Of a stretch of 64,000 nt of DNA, positions 24,056-37,265 are shown piece after piece. Every line of letters begins with the position of its first letter. The stretch's first letter is position 1. The position numbers and the translations under genes were made by a program. The notes under the pieces were generated by a model. It saw nothing but the letters and a program-made list of their open reading frames with translations. It made no database searches and was not told where the DNA came from. Where the stretch lies: positions 14,294,640 through 14,358,639 of the forward strand of contig NC_058342.1 of NCBI RefSeq assembly GCF_905475395.1, written 5' to 3'. Source of the DNA: Chrysoperla carnea (lineage: Eukaryota > Arthropoda > Insecta > Neuroptera > Chrysopidae).

Positions 24056-24615
24056 TTCGAAATAAATTTATCGTTTATCACATAGTTATTACGTTCGACT
24101 AAATAAATTACGCGTTAAAACAAAACTTCTTAATCTAGTTTTTTTGTAGAAATAATATTAAAAAATCAAGATAAACCCGCATGACGAAAAAAAAAACAAA
24201 TTATATAAGAGTATAAGACCGACGTTAAATTCTTTCATGCGCTCTAGCAAACAGGGTGACAGCCTATAAAATTTTTCTCTATTTAAATGTCCCTAGGGAC
24301 TATTTAAATATTCGTAGCTACTTTCACAATTGTGTGCTACTTATTGTAACAGATCGAATGAGGTCGTACTTAGCAGAATTTTGTTATGCGCATGTTTCGA
24401 AATATTTTATTTTAGTCAGTTCATTGCATAACAAAAATCGGAATTGGCGAATATACACGAGTGTGACTTCGTGTGTCGGTAAGTTAGTCGTACAGATTTA
24501 TATAACATATTACATAATGTTATTAACATTGTTTCGTCGTATTTCGTAAAGAACGGAAGTCGATAAAATTGAATGATTTTTCATTTTAACATCAGCAAAA
24601 GACGATTTCTTCAAC

Positions 24616-27511
24616 ATGGCAACACCACCAATTAATTATTACGAATTGGCTTCAGTAAATTTTAAAAATCCATTTATTATGAAACTTCAATTAGATTATC
24701 AACGTAAGTAATTAATTTAATTTAATTAAGGATAAAATTAAAACGCAACCTATGTGATTTGGAATTTAGTTCCAATCAATCTAGAGACAGACAAAATGGC
24801 GTTCATGTATAGTTGTACCCACAGAAAATCAAATTTAAGAAGATTTAATTTTTGTTATATTTTTCACACGAGCGCCATTTTAAATTTTTACGTTCTAGGA
24901 ATTTCTTTTTATTTAAAAATTTTTCTTATATTTTGGAAAAATGATATTAAAAAGTACGTGTTGTTTTCGACAGACAAGATAAAAAACATAAGCATAGATT
25001 CTATCAAATGAAAAAAAAAAATTTCAGAAAAATTATTTTTATCAAAAATGATAAAAGAAACGAGATCAGGATGTTTCGGTTTGAAATTTTTTTTTTATTT
25101 AAAAAAATCTGAAATATGACATGACGGTAGATTAAAAGTTTAAGTTATCTAGGTTTTAAAACCCATTTTTTTTTTCAAAACTTAGCTTAGAATTTAGCTT
25201 ACATTGAATACTCCTAGAGTATCTGATACAATTAGATTTTAACAGAGTGTGAAGAATAATAAATTTTTTTGGCATTATAGATCGTGAAATGCTGCAGTTA
25301 AGAAACCCAATATATTTTCGGTATGCAATTAGATTGTTAGGAGATTTTATCTATAAAGCTAGATTAAGTTCTGGTAGACCAATAAGTCTTTTTACTATCT
25401 CTCTTTACATTTATTTGAAGATGCTATTAAAATCTGGTCAAGAAGAAGATTTGAAATTATTTACGATTCAGGTTAGCAACTTTTATAAATATCTGATCAT
25501 AAAAAAGATAACAGAATTTTCAGAGGGGCCACAAACGAGGAAATTCGTGGATTGCCAAGGAATATGATTAATTAGGGTATTCTTAGGGCATTGAAAATTA
25601 GGGTATTCTTAGAAGTATCAAAAAATAGATAAGCATTTTTATTCAAATTACAAACAAATTTTTATGATTTTTTCGATTTTACCGATATGTGTACGATTTT
25701 TGGGAATTTATCTTAACGTTTAAAAAAAATTCAAAACTTCTGTGACCCTTGGTTTTGGATTATGCATGATACAAAGAAGATCCCAAAAAAACAGTTAAAA
25801 AATTATACAACTTCGGGCGGTGTCGTAGTATTAAAAATTAAGGCTTTAGAATAAAAAAAGCTTTAATTACGCCTTGAGATTTTGTGAAGGAATGTTAAAA
25901 GATTGGTTTCCAACCATTCTTGACATTTTGAGTAGTAACTCAGAAATGGCGACCTTTACAATAAAATCACAAGAAATCTTTTTTGCATTAAATAAGCAAA
26001 TCAAAAATTTTAAAAACCACTTTCGCAATCAAAAAATTCAATTTTTCTATTTATAAATTTAATTCAGCTTATAAAAATACAAAAAGAAACTTGAATGCAA
26101 AAATAGACATATTAAACCGACCCGATAACAATAACGGGATCAAAAGATTTTCAAAGAAACATTTTTTTTCGTTTAAAAATTCGTTTCAAAACATGTAGAT
26201 TCCAAAAAATGGTCCCTGAAAGAAATGGTCGCCCCTTTATTCTTTAATACATGTAATGGTTCTCTATTTTAAACTTATCATTATTTATAAAAAATTATAC
26301 AAACACTGATATTGAATACATGTCCATATAAGATATTTCATCAATTAACTCAGTCCATTTTTTATTTTCACTTGTTTTTTATTTAATTGTTGTGGCCTTG
26401 CTGAAACACAACCATTTGTATCCGAAATGCAGGGCCGGATTTAAAATTTTGCCGCCCTTGGGCAGTCGAATAAATGCCGCCCCATCACTGAAATTTCACT
26501 CAAAGTTATATAGATTTGATATCTTATTTTAAAAAAATTAAAATATTTAATGAATTGCAAATAATTTATTATGCTTATTATATACTCAATATAATGTAAG
26601 AAAATATGTTTTTGTTCTTAGAACTACAAATTTTGCACTAAGCTTGACTCATAATTATAAATTTTTTTCCACTTTCCAAATTTTGCCGCCCTGGGCACTA
26701 GCCCCGAAAGCCCCTAGTGTAAATCCACCACTGCCGAAATGCCCGAACAGGTAAAATAACATACAAAATTTAATTTCAGTTATTTCAAAATGGAATTGGA
26801 ATCTGTACATACTTTCCGCACCAATTCACTGAATTACAGGTAGAAGTCCATGCTCAATTGCACTTCAATGATAAATTATCAAAAACTTCCAAACTATGGC
26901 TTCGATTAGCAATGGATATCGTCAAAAATAAATTTGGATTACCTCCATACGATTTACAAAAATATTACTTAAACAATTTAGGGCAACCAATTTTTGAACA
27001 ATTTTACCGGGTTCAGATGGAAAGTACAATTAAAATTTTCCACAACATGAAAATTTTAAAGTACACATCTGAAGCGAACAATCTTGATCACACACTATCT
27101 AATAGCTCGCAACCAAGCGCTAATTGTAATAAATACTTAGCCGAAGCCTCACCTGAAGCGAACAATCTAGGACACGTACCATTTAATAGTTGGCAACCAA
27201 GGGCTGATCGTAATAAATACTTAGCCGAAGCCTCACCTGAAGCGAACAATCTTGGACACGTACCATTTAATAGTTGGCAACCAAGGGCTGATCGTAATAA
27301 ATACTTAGCCGAAGCCTCACGAACACAATCACAAGCCGCGTCAAATAATTATGCAAATGTTTCCACAACTAATACAAAACCGCGTAATAATATTTATCCA
27401 ACTGCTTTAAGACCAATACTACGTAGGGGTGATTCGAGGAAAATGAAAACAATGCGAAATGCAAAATCAGAAGATTTAGTCGTTGATTTGGATGAAAGAG
27501 GAAGAGAATAA
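24616..27511 (+). CDS. Gene A, right copy (3 exons, 316 aa, unrecognised)
   Basis: Exon 1 is 24616..24703, exon 2 is 25281..25471 and exon 3 is 26840..27511; phases are 1 then 0 and all junctions have GT-AG ('caac|gtaagt', 'attatag|atcg', 'attcag|gttag', 'ttacag|gtag'). The protein matches the left copy with few changes: Glu to Lys late in exon 2, and a 3-residue insertion with neighbouring changes just before the 28-residue repeats. There is no stop or frameshift. Upstream sequence shared with the left copy extends only to 24348, so about 268 bp of promoter is common to both. A hAT MITE sits in intron 2 of this copy only. Function unknown. Confidence 0.75.
26430..26733. mobile_element. hAT-type MITE, right arm only, in gene A intron 2
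   Basis: A 304-bp insertion starting CAGGGCCGGATTTA and ending TAAATCCACCACTG (imperfect inverted ends). It is flanked by the 8-bp direct repeat CCGAAATG at 26422-26429 and 26734-26741. An 8-bp target duplication and CA(G/T)-type ends are typical of hAT elements. The left arm has the empty site, so insertion came after the arms were duplicated. The interior repeats 'gccgccc' near both ends. Confidence 0.9.
27071..27322 (+). repeat. 84-bp coding tandem repeat, 3 units (gene A right)
   Basis: Units start at 27071, 27155 and 27239 and correspond one-to-one with the left-arm units. The first unit has private changes in this copy (LDHTLSNSSQ instead of LGHTLSNSWQ). Confidence 0.9.
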
Positions 27512-27823
27512 TTGTTACAAAATTGTTAGTATTTTTCATCGACTTTATTTTATTGGGTTAAAAAAAATTTATGTCTCTGAACGAATGATCAATAATCAAG
27601 GACTTTACGGAGCCTTTTATTTGGAAGTTTCTGGCGTCAGTAGTGTCAAATTTTGGCAGAAATGCAACACGTGGTGCAAAGTTTTTGATGCCTGTACTTC
27701 CGAAGGGGAGCATTTAAAAACATAAATAAGTTCTTCATATCAAAATGCTTGTTTCAGTTACATCCTATATAGTTATTATTTATTTTTCTAGTTACTTTTT
27801 TTTATCGTTAATTTCTTAAAATA

Positions 27824-28120
27824 CAGTAGAGTCACGATAATCGAAAATTTCCAGTAAACAGAACACTTTTCGACCACCCGCACTTTCCACATCGCTCTAT
27901 ACAAATCACTAAAAAAATGATATTGTTTGTTTGTATATACATCCAATATGGTTCTAAAAACACAATAGCACATTAACACTGAGTTTGATTCTGTGTGTAT
28001 AGTTTCGCTTAAATACATACATTCCAATGCACCTTTTGCAATGTTTTATTTATAATGAGTTTTTCCATTAATCGGAAGACCCATGGTTATTATGGATTCC
28101 CGATTATCGAGACTCTACAA
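27824..28120. mobile_element. pogo/Tigger-like MITE (right arm)
   Basis: Mirror of 15981-16280. It begins CAGTAGAGTCACGATAATCG and ends with CGATTATCGAGACTCTAC. A 79-codon minus-strand ORF inside is open only in this arm and has no support. Confidence 0.65.
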
Positions 28121-29689
28121 TTTAAAGAATATTTGTTGACTTTTCTCTAAAAAGATTGTAGAGAAATCCCAATCATAGTTATTTATTTTTCATTAAAAAA
28201 ATTAGTTATAGCTATTAAATTTGTTATTTTAATTTCTTAAATTACTCTTCGCAAAAATTAAAAATACACTATATTCGTAAGCAGGCCTGGATTTACCATA
28301 CAGGAGGAGTAGAGAAGCTCTCTAGATGGCACTCTGATCAAAATTATACCATGTGATCAAATTTAACGCTAAAAGTTATCATCACCATGAAATAGCACCT
28401 TAACAGTTTTCATAAAAGGTACGTGACACATGTCGGGTTTCAGGGCAAACATTCAACTTTCTTTTCTATTACAAATGGTCTTAAATTTCCGATTAGCATC
28501 ACCACACTACGAATCTCAAGAATTTATCCGAACCGAATTTCAAGAGTAGAGCATCTTCAAGTTCACTTCTTTGCTCTTAAAACGAGCCCTGGTATGGCCC
28601 AAAAAAATTAAAGATAACAAAGTTTCATGCCTGCAAATATTGTGTATTTTTAACGAAATAAAGTGCCGCGTTTTTATTTTTGCGGAGAGTATAGAGAAAA
28701 TTAGTCATAGTTTTTTATTTTTCATTTTTAATTAGGATTTGCAAACAGAGTTAAAAAAATCTGACCTCAACAATTATAGCACCTCGTAGAAAATTTTGGT
28801 TACCGGTATTTAAAAAGAATTTAAATAACATGTCAAAGATATTGTCACGTGAGGCTTTTCGAAAATTGGGAAATAGAAATTTTAAAAAGTGTTCCTCCAA
28901 AAACTTAAAAATTGTAAACTAACTGAAAAAAAATTGTACATTAACTGGACGTTCAACTTTAAAAGTTGAACGTCAGATAATTCGGCACTTTTTCATTTTT
29001 TACTAAAATTTTCCAAGTAATAGGTAGCTTTCAAATTGGTGGTTGAAAGGTTTTTTTATTTTCTATTTCCCAATTTTCTAAAAGTTCCACGTGACAACAA
29101 CTTTGTTATATTATTTTACATCCTTTCAAATACCTGTAGTTAAATTTTTAGCGACGTGTTAACATTTTTGAGCTCAAAATCCATATTTCTTGTACTAAAT
29201 TTCTTAATATATAAGGAAAAATTGTTGAACAAAAACGTTGTTATTTAATAAAGTAATCGAAAATTTATTTAATAAAATGTACATCGTTATTCCTAAAAGC
29301 TAATTTTCAGTGCAGAAATGAAGTCGTCGGCAAAAGAGTAAACAAATTTTTGTTTCGGAATTTGATCTACTTTATATACAGTAGTTTAAATCCCAAAAAT
29401 AAAAAAAATTGGGTTCAGTTAACGACACGGTGAGTAACTTTTATACGGACATGCAGAAGCTTTCGAATGCGTATATTATTTTTTCGCCCTGTGTACGCTT
29501 TCAAAGTAATCAGAAAATTATTAGCTTTCTTCATTCTTCAAACCCTCGACACCGAACGGTGGAACTGATCTAAAATTTTCAGCTTCCTGTTCAAAAACTA
29601 CAAGGTACAACCTTTGGGATGAGTTTAAGGGATTATATCCAGTTAGAATTTTCAAAAAATCGATTTTGCATTTCAGTAATGTACATATA
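28121..29689. other. Right-arm stretch with a foldback element; no firm gene
   Basis: Mirror of about 14451-15980. It includes the 62-codon ORF copy at 28423-28611 (plus strand) and the hairpin element at about 28770-29170, whose perfect core palindrome is at 28951-28977. Confidence 0.5.
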
Positions 29690-32085
29690 TTTAAGTATAG
29701 TCTCTGAAAATTTCAAGTAGATCCGATAAATATTCAAGAAGATAAATACATTAAAAAAAATTTTAATTGAGTGTAAACGTCTTTTGAAACTTTAAACGCG
29801 TTTTTCTCGAAACAGCATTTTCAAAGTTGGCAAACAAGAATTCTCCGAAACGGCTCGAACGATCGGTCTTCTTAGATATTTTCACCAAGAATTTCGATAT
29901 TTTATTTATTTATTTTTTCGATATTTTAGATCCCTTTGAAGTAGAAAATTGTTTTGGAAGCCGCCATTTTGTCAAAAATAATGATTTTGACTATTTTTCG
30001 ATTAATAAGTGATATTCATTTATCGGCTAAAGAAATTTTCTGGATTTTTTCATTTTGGATAATCCAAATCATAATGCTTACCACCAGATACCTTTTCGGA
30101 GGATACCTACAGGAGAAGTACCATATCAAATTTTTGAAATCGTAAAACGCGATCTTAAAATTGAAGAAATTTCCTATATTTACACTTTCTTTATATTTAT
30201 GTAAAATAAATTGTCTTCCTAAAAAAAACTTATAAAAACGTGATTTTGTGGACACCAAACAGTGGTGTATGATTTTAAATTTTCATCTTCCTAATCAAAA
30301 ACTATAAAGTACTAGCTTTCGAATAAGTTTTAATAAGTTTAAGATGATTCCGAAAATGGTTGAAATTTCGTAATAATTTGCAATTTTTTTAAAAGAGGGC
30401 AATCTTTTTGATAGCAAGTGGCCGATTAACTTGAAAATTTTTCACACTTATCAAGATCCAATGACAATAAACTAATTTAAAAATTTTATCCTATTATCTT
30501 GGCCAGGATCACCAGTGTCAATAATTTTATCTTTATTACTTTAATAATGTTATACTGAAATACTAATTGTAATTTCAACAGAGTGGTATACTGGCTATGT
30601 TACCCGCTACGCTTACCGAAGTTCATCAGTTCGAAATACACTCACGTTAATAAATAAACGGTGGGGGTGAGCTAAAATTTTTAGCTTCGGATTCAAAAAC
30701 TACAAAATACTAGCTATCGGATGAGTCTAAAAATGTCCGAGTACCAAGGCAATTTTAAATAAAAAACTTGATTTTTTTTTATATGAAGTTGGACTAAGTC
30801 TAAATCAATTCTGAAAATTTTAAGGTCGGGTTGACAAAAACGTGACGGGGGTTGACCGAAAAATTTTATTCTTATTTTTCATCTACATTCATGAAGTAAT
30901 AACAAAATTCACCATCAAAGTTGATAATAAAGTAGAAATAATTTCCACCCTTAATCTAAAATTGCCTTAGTGCTCGTACTTCCTTAAGGTATTTCCAGCA
31001 TATTTGCAGTTCCTATGCAACCATAGCTTTATATGGTAAAAAATTTTTTTAACAGAATTTATCGAGAAATTAAATTTAAAACACGAGGTAATTATGCCCA
31101 CGTTCTCAATTTTGACCAATTTACAACAAAAATAATATCTCGAAAACGAAAATTAATCTAAAATTTTTTTTACTATTTTATTCTTAAAACATTTCTTTCA
31201 ACTCTCTTACTTTTTTTCAATTCTATTGAGATTTTTTTAATGTAGTAAAAAATAGCTAGGAGGAAAGTGAGTTTTACATGCTTTGAATCGAGAAATCGCG
31301 AACTTTGCAGCTAATTATCTCACGTGATCTAAACGACCAAAATTCTGTAACTTCGAGATCTCACAGCCAACATTATTCTGAGTCTGTGAAAAAAAAATAG
31401 GCCAAATCTGTCGACAAGTACATTCATGCTGGAATTACCTTAAGATAATCCCGAATAGACGCCTTTACTTAGAAATAAAACTGAAATTCCGAAAGTATTT
31501 GAGTTTTTTAATAGCAAGTGTTTCTATGGCTAGCGACTGCAAGTTATTTGCTAATTACATCAAGTAATTGGCTGCGTTACTTTTTGGGTGGGTCCATTTT
31601 CTTAAGGAATGTTTTTGGAATGACCATTTATTTTACATAAATATAAAAAACGTAAACATATTGGAGATTTCTTTAATTATAAGATCCTGTTGTCCGATTT
31701 CAAAAATTTGACATGGTACTACTCCTGTAGGTGAAAAGATGAGTAGAGGTATTAATCGAAGGAATAGTCAAAATTACTATGTTTGACAGGAAGCTTCCAA
31801 AAAAAAAAAATCCAAAATTCTTCAAAAAATTTTCAACTTTAAAGTGGTCTAAAATATCTAAATAATTTTCAGAAATCTTATTCCGTCGATTAATATTTTG
31901 GAAAAATATCTAAGAAGATTGTTGCTCACCGACTTTGCAAATGCTGTTTCGAGATAAACGCGTTTAAAGTTTCAAAAGACGTTTACACTCCGTTAAAATT
32001 TTTTTTTTAATGCTATTTTATTTTCGTGAATATTTATCGGATCAACTTAAAATTTTCAGAGAATATACTTAAATAACTGGATACA
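29690..32085. mobile_element. Non-coding element with inverted ends (right arm)
   Basis: Mirror of 12045-14450. The inverted ends are at about 29690-30235 and 31620-32085. The degraded tRNA-like segment lies at about 30585-30650. It has the same structure as the left copy, with small indels. Confidence 0.6.
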
Positions 32086-32378
32086 ACCACTTAATTGGTC
32101 CTGCCTAAATCCACGCTTGAGCTGTAAAATGTAATAAATCTGATACTCAGCTCAAAAATTCAAGCTTTATTACAAAAATTATACAAAAACATACCAGGCT
32201 CAAAAATAAATAACAAAAAACTATTAAAAAGGGAACTTGCAAATTACAAGAATCAACTCATTTCTATTTTCATTATTCTACTCAATTATCGTCTCCGGCA
32301 TAATAATAGACCCGGTTGTCATAATTTGTTCTAACAATACGCTATTGAATCACTTCTACGTGATGGTAAATCACGTTG

Positions 32379-32730
32379 TTACCGTTTCTGGGCACGTTTT
32401 GGTGCCCCTTCAACATACTTAATTTTTCTTATTAAATCCGTCCACATATCCACTTTACCATCGTTCCATTTGATCTCATCGTCCATACTCTCATCATCTG
32501 ACGAATCATTTGATGGTTCGACGACTTTTAATGGATAACTTTTTGTCGCTCTACTATTTCCACCATATTGTGTGCATTTGTTCTCCATATTTTTGTAATG
32601 TTTTAATTGTAATAGCGCTGCTCTTAGTTCAGTACTCAACGTTTGTTCGGATTGATCAATACTTTTACCAAAAGCATAATTCGCATTAATTTTTGGGACG
32701 TTTACAATTGTTTGTACGCAGGAACAGAAT
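32379..32730 (-). CDS. Gene B exon 3 (right arm, open frame)
   Basis: Mirror of 11401-11752, same length, with an open frame from the acceptor to TAA and only a few substitutions (for example Phe to Leu in the ALLQ.KHYKN segment). The exon itself is intact, but the upstream exon in this arm is interrupted by element A, so a complete product is unlikely. Confidence 0.5.
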
Positions 32731-34671
32731 CTGTCAACACTAGCACAAAATAATCAGAAAAAGATTATATTTTAGGGAAAGTTAATGTACGAGTTCCAGG
32801 GCCATTTTGGATAAAAGGCTTGATTTTTTTTTAGATATAGTTGGACTAAGTCTAAATTAATTTTGAAAATTTTAGGGAGTGTTGCCCGATTATTTAAATA
32901 AATAAATGGCTTCAAAAGTAGGCATACTTAACATTGGTCTTATGGGAAAACGATAGATATTGATATTCATAGATTTGTAGAAAAATTGTCGGTGGAAATT
33001 AAAAAAAAAACTATTTAAATGAAAGTTAAAACCTTAATAAATTAATTATTGAAGAAAAAAAAACGTTGTGTCCGACTAATTAGGGCGTATGAGCACGTTC
33101 CGTTGGGTTTTTTTTCTCAAAAACACTCATCCAATAATTAAATGAACCGAATATTTTTATCATTGATATTCGAATTATTCATTATTCCGAATTTCGTTAA
33201 ATTCCGTAATACAATTTTTGTCTGCAATTTTTCGAAAGGAAAAACCCCTTGAAAAAAAAAATACAAATACTGACCAAAATTTCAAACAGTTGTATCTCCG
33301 AACAAAATGGTCGAACCGGCATCATTTACAAGTTATTCGAAAGCTGGTATTTTTTAGTTTTTGAATTCAAAGCTGAAAATTTTTATCATCTGCACCACTT
33401 TGCGTCGAGGATTAAAAGGGTGAGAAAAGTGCTATCTTATAATTTTCTTAATGCTTTGAAAGTGAATAAGGGGTGACAAAATTATTAAGGATAAAAAAAG
33501 CGTTATCTTATAATTTTCTGAGAACTTTGAAAGCGTATACGAGCGCAAGAATTATTAAGGATAAGGAAAGAGTTATCTTATAATTTTCTAAGAAATATGA
33601 AAGGAAGAAATAATATTTAGCAAGAAATCCAAAAATTCATTCGAAATCGTACGTTTCTTTATCAACATTGTTTTAGAACGTACTTTTAAGGATTTATGTT
33701 CGGGATTATTGAGCACACTGTGAGGTCAAACTTCACACTTCCGAATCGCTTAAACAGTACTAGTAATATAATCAAAAAGACTCGTCAAATCAAATCATCA
33801 AAATAGCTCGCAAAAACGCTATTCTACTAGGTGTGTCGTATTTGCTCTGATAGTGCGTAACTAGGTTAAAAAAGCTCGAATTACAGTAAACCCCCGCGGT
33901 AATCTGACAAACGTCAGGGTAGTGTGTAATTATCAAATTTGTCAGACTATAGAGTACTGCCACAAACTCCCGTGCAGTACGGAATTTTTTGTAAAAGAAT
34001 AATCCGACAAATTATATATCAAAGATTTCAATCATTTTCTAATTTCAGCCACGAAAAACTCATGAATTTATAATAAATTAACATTTTAATTACCGTTTTA
34101 TATATTTCTTAAAAGCGCAATTTAAGCTTCGTAAACTGTGGGTAATTTAAAGACAACAATGAGTTCTAATTAAAATGTTTTGCCAAAGTTTTAATTCGTA
34201 AATGTCCAACATGTTTTGATAATGCGTAACTTGGTTAAAAAAGCTTTTACGAAAATGCGAAGCAAAACATTCTGCAGAGAAATGCATAAGCTTTCTAATG
34301 CGTGTATAGAATTCCTTTCAAATAATTTTGCGCCCCTTGTACGTTGTCTTCCCTCCCAACTCTCGACACAAATCAGTTGGCGGTGATAAAAAATATTCAG
34401 TCTCATATTTAAAAACTACAAAATAAACAAGCTTTTGAATTAAGATTCCAGATTCGGCCATCTTACTTGGAAATATAGCTTCTTGAAATTTCGAAAGTAT
34501 TTGAATTTTTTAAAAAAGGCGACTTTTTTAATGGTATGTGTATAACGAAATTCTCCCCAAATTTTTTAAGGGAAATCGAAACTTTCATTTGTGCTCCAAA
34601 ATTTAGATTCCTATGTAAAAAAAATTACGCTGCCTATATAGTTTAATTTGAAAAAAAAGAAAAAGAAATAC
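32731..34671 (-). other. Gene B intron 2 (right arm)
   Basis: Mirror of 9185-11400, including the 73-bp tandem units near 33410-33620. No independent gene seen. Confidence 0.45.
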
Positions 34672-35561
34672 CTCGAAATTGTACGACCATCGATACAAAT
34701 ATCCACATTATTTAAGGTTTCATTTGATAATTCAATCGATTCGGACTCAAAAGAGAATGTATCGATTGCTTCATTAGATGTTATCTCAACTCTTTTCTTT
34801 AATTCATGTAAATTTTGTTTATGTAATTCTTTTAACATGTCATTTCGCTTACAATCGTTCGAATTATATAATTCATTTTTATACCATGTATACATATATG
34901 AAATATACATAGTATATTAAGTTTCGTCCCAAGTTTGTAACGCTTAAAAATATTGATGCTACGAAAAAAATTTTGGTATAGGTGTTCATAGAATCACCTA
35001 ATTAATCCATTTCCGGTTGTCCGTCCGTCTGTGGACACAATAACTCAAAAACGAAAAAAGATATCGAGCTGAAATTTTTACAGCGTACTCAGGACTTAAA
35101 AAGTGAGGTCAAGTTCGTAAATGAGCATCATAGGTCAATTAGGTCTTGGGTCCGTAGGACCCATCTTGTAAACCGTTAGAGATAGAACAAAAGTTTAAAT
35201 GTAAAAAATGTTCCTTATAAAAAAATAAAAAACTTTGAAACATTTTTTTGTAAACATCACTGTTTACCCACGAGGGCGTTATAAGATATTCACTTTTAAA
35301 TAGACACACATATTTAAAAGTGAATATGTTTTGTTATTTACGAGACGTCAAAAAAACAAACAATTGCGCATCAACACTGTCTATACATGGTATTTCAACA
35401 ATTAACTTAGTCAATTGTTTGTTTTCACTTGTTTATTTTATTGTTTTACTTTTCAGGTTCACAATATTCACAACTCGAACATGCCGTAATTAAAGAGGAG
35501 AATGTTGCCTTTGTTTTAAGCTTTCCATACATAGTGTTATGGTCTTCTTTTAATGATGGGC
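34672..35561 (-). pseudogene. Gene B exon 2 (right arm), split by element A
   Basis: The exon halves are complement(35433..35561) and complement(34672..34880); element A (34881-35432) lies between them. The first half retains the CSSCEYC cluster on the minus strand and the second half retains the Lys/Glu helix and DGRTI end. The insertion introduces stops. The left arm (8848-9184) shows the uninterrupted exon. Confidence 0.8.
34881..35432 (-). mobile_element. Dispersed element A, copy 3 (inside gene B exon 2)
   Basis: Comparison with the empty site in the left arm defines the ends: 'ataccatgta' on the plus-strand left side and 'cacttg' on the right, that is ACAAGTG...CATGTATACATGGTAT in element orientation. 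Length is about 552 bp. No clear target duplication beyond a few T or A bases. This is the best-delimited copy in the window and shows that the family transposed after the duplication. Confidence 0.85.
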
Positions 35562-37265
35562 CTGAGAAAAATTAATACAATTAGATATCACAGACATGAG
35601 TGTATTCCAGCTTTTGACTCAGGAGGGACAATAATTTTTATTTTAAAGGGGGATCAGAACATTTTTGACTAAAATTTCATAAATTCAACAGTATTTTAGC
35701 ATAAACACATACTTAGGTCAACAAAATCAATAGTAAATCCAAGTCCAGGGGGAGGAGGCCGCTGCCGTGGGAACTCATTCAAAATTCGATCCAAAGTGTA
35801 AAGAAAGATAAACAGATTCGTCTAGCAAAGAATTAAGCGGTATTTCAATCTTTGGTAGACGTATTTGTTAACTATTTCTTGACTCTAAAAATAGCCTAAC
35901 CTGACTCTGAAATGAACTTTTATACGCAATTCAATGACATTTGAATTCAATATTCGAGTACTTATTCTTCTTTTAAAAGTGCAAAACATATTTATAGTTG
36001 AAAATTCAATATTCGGACATTTTGAACCATTCAGCCTTTTCTCGTTTTTTGACCGTCGGTTTATCGGAAATTTTCCCAAACTTCCATTTGGAAAAAACTT
36101 CCATTTTCCCAAACTTCCAGTATCCCTGTACGTTGACGACAAAAAACTATACTGTTTTTCCACAGGGCGCGAGTAGATTTTGTACTAAGAACCAGTCATT
36201 TCAGAAGGGCTGGAAATTTGAGAGCTATTGTGAAGGTCATGCCTAACAATTTTTTGCTCTACAAATTCTTCTCAACCTTTTTAATATATATCTTCCACCA
36301 CACTTCTATATTCCCTTACCATACGTCATGCGCTGTTATAAGTCATTAACATACTGCGGGTGAGTTAAACCCTTATTCAGTATTTGGGAGAAAATTCTGT
36401 TAAAAAGTAAAAGAGAGCAGAAGTTACTTGCCTAGTTGTTTTCGAATGGACCCTCATTCTAACTTTTCAAGAACTTTCTGTCAGGAAATATGATAAGTTA
36501 GATGCCTAATGCCCAACATGACTTAAAAGTACTTATTGAACTAACATAGACAAAGTTTGACGTGTAAATAAAACATTTAGCCATTTGCTGAATGACATAG
36601 ACGCCTCGTATCATGCAAATTTTATGAATTTTAATCGATATTCATCTTGGAATTTTACGTTTATTTGTAAAGAGTGTGATCGTATGCAGTACGAGAATTC
36701 GTGTAAATGTTAATTTTTACTCAACTGTGACAGATTACCCCTTGAAATCTAGGTATTGGAGCAAAACTAATTTAATATGGCCAGGGCGAATTGTATGTTA
36801 TATTTTAACATCGTAATTCCTTACATTACATCTTCTTCTTGTAATTTTTTGGTTGATTTAGGAATTATTTTGTAGTCTTTTAGAAAAATTCATATTTTTA
36901 TAAGTTTTCATTCGATCTTTTGGAAACCAAAACGAAAAGTTAACTTAATTTTTGTCTTTTATTGCTATTATCCCTGATTTAAACCTTTCTACAGTTCGAA
37001 GAAACTGGGTAAAATTATTACATTTACCCCTGTTCACCGGTAATGTACAAAATACATTAAACTGTAGGTAGGTTACTAAATGATAAACATACGTAACAAT
37101 TTTTGATTTTATACTAAAGGGTTGTCTACAGTTGAATATATTGTCATTCTAGTTTTGGTACTCACTTTTATCCTACCTAACCCTAGGCAAAAAATTTATA
37201 ACTTTCCCTTGAACCTAAAGCTAGATACACCTTCGGTTGTATTATTTTATTTGGTATATTCTTAC
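35562..37265 (-). other. Gene B intron 1 (right arm); no gene seen
   Basis: Mirror of 7319-8847. It has an extra block near 35614-35770 not matched in the left arm. Short ORFs near 35885-36246 overlap each other on both strands and have no domain. Confidence 0.45.

Larger units (their letters stand above)
19500..24347. other. Spacer of the giant inverted repeat
   Basis: 4848 bp lie between the two arms and are not part of them. The stretch 19500-20473 has no gene I can see. 22679-23836 also lacks a convincing gene; a 60-codon minus-strand ORF at 23259-23441 has no domain, and a hAT-like end ('aaatccgccactg') near 23748-23761 has no visible partner. Confidence 0.85.
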
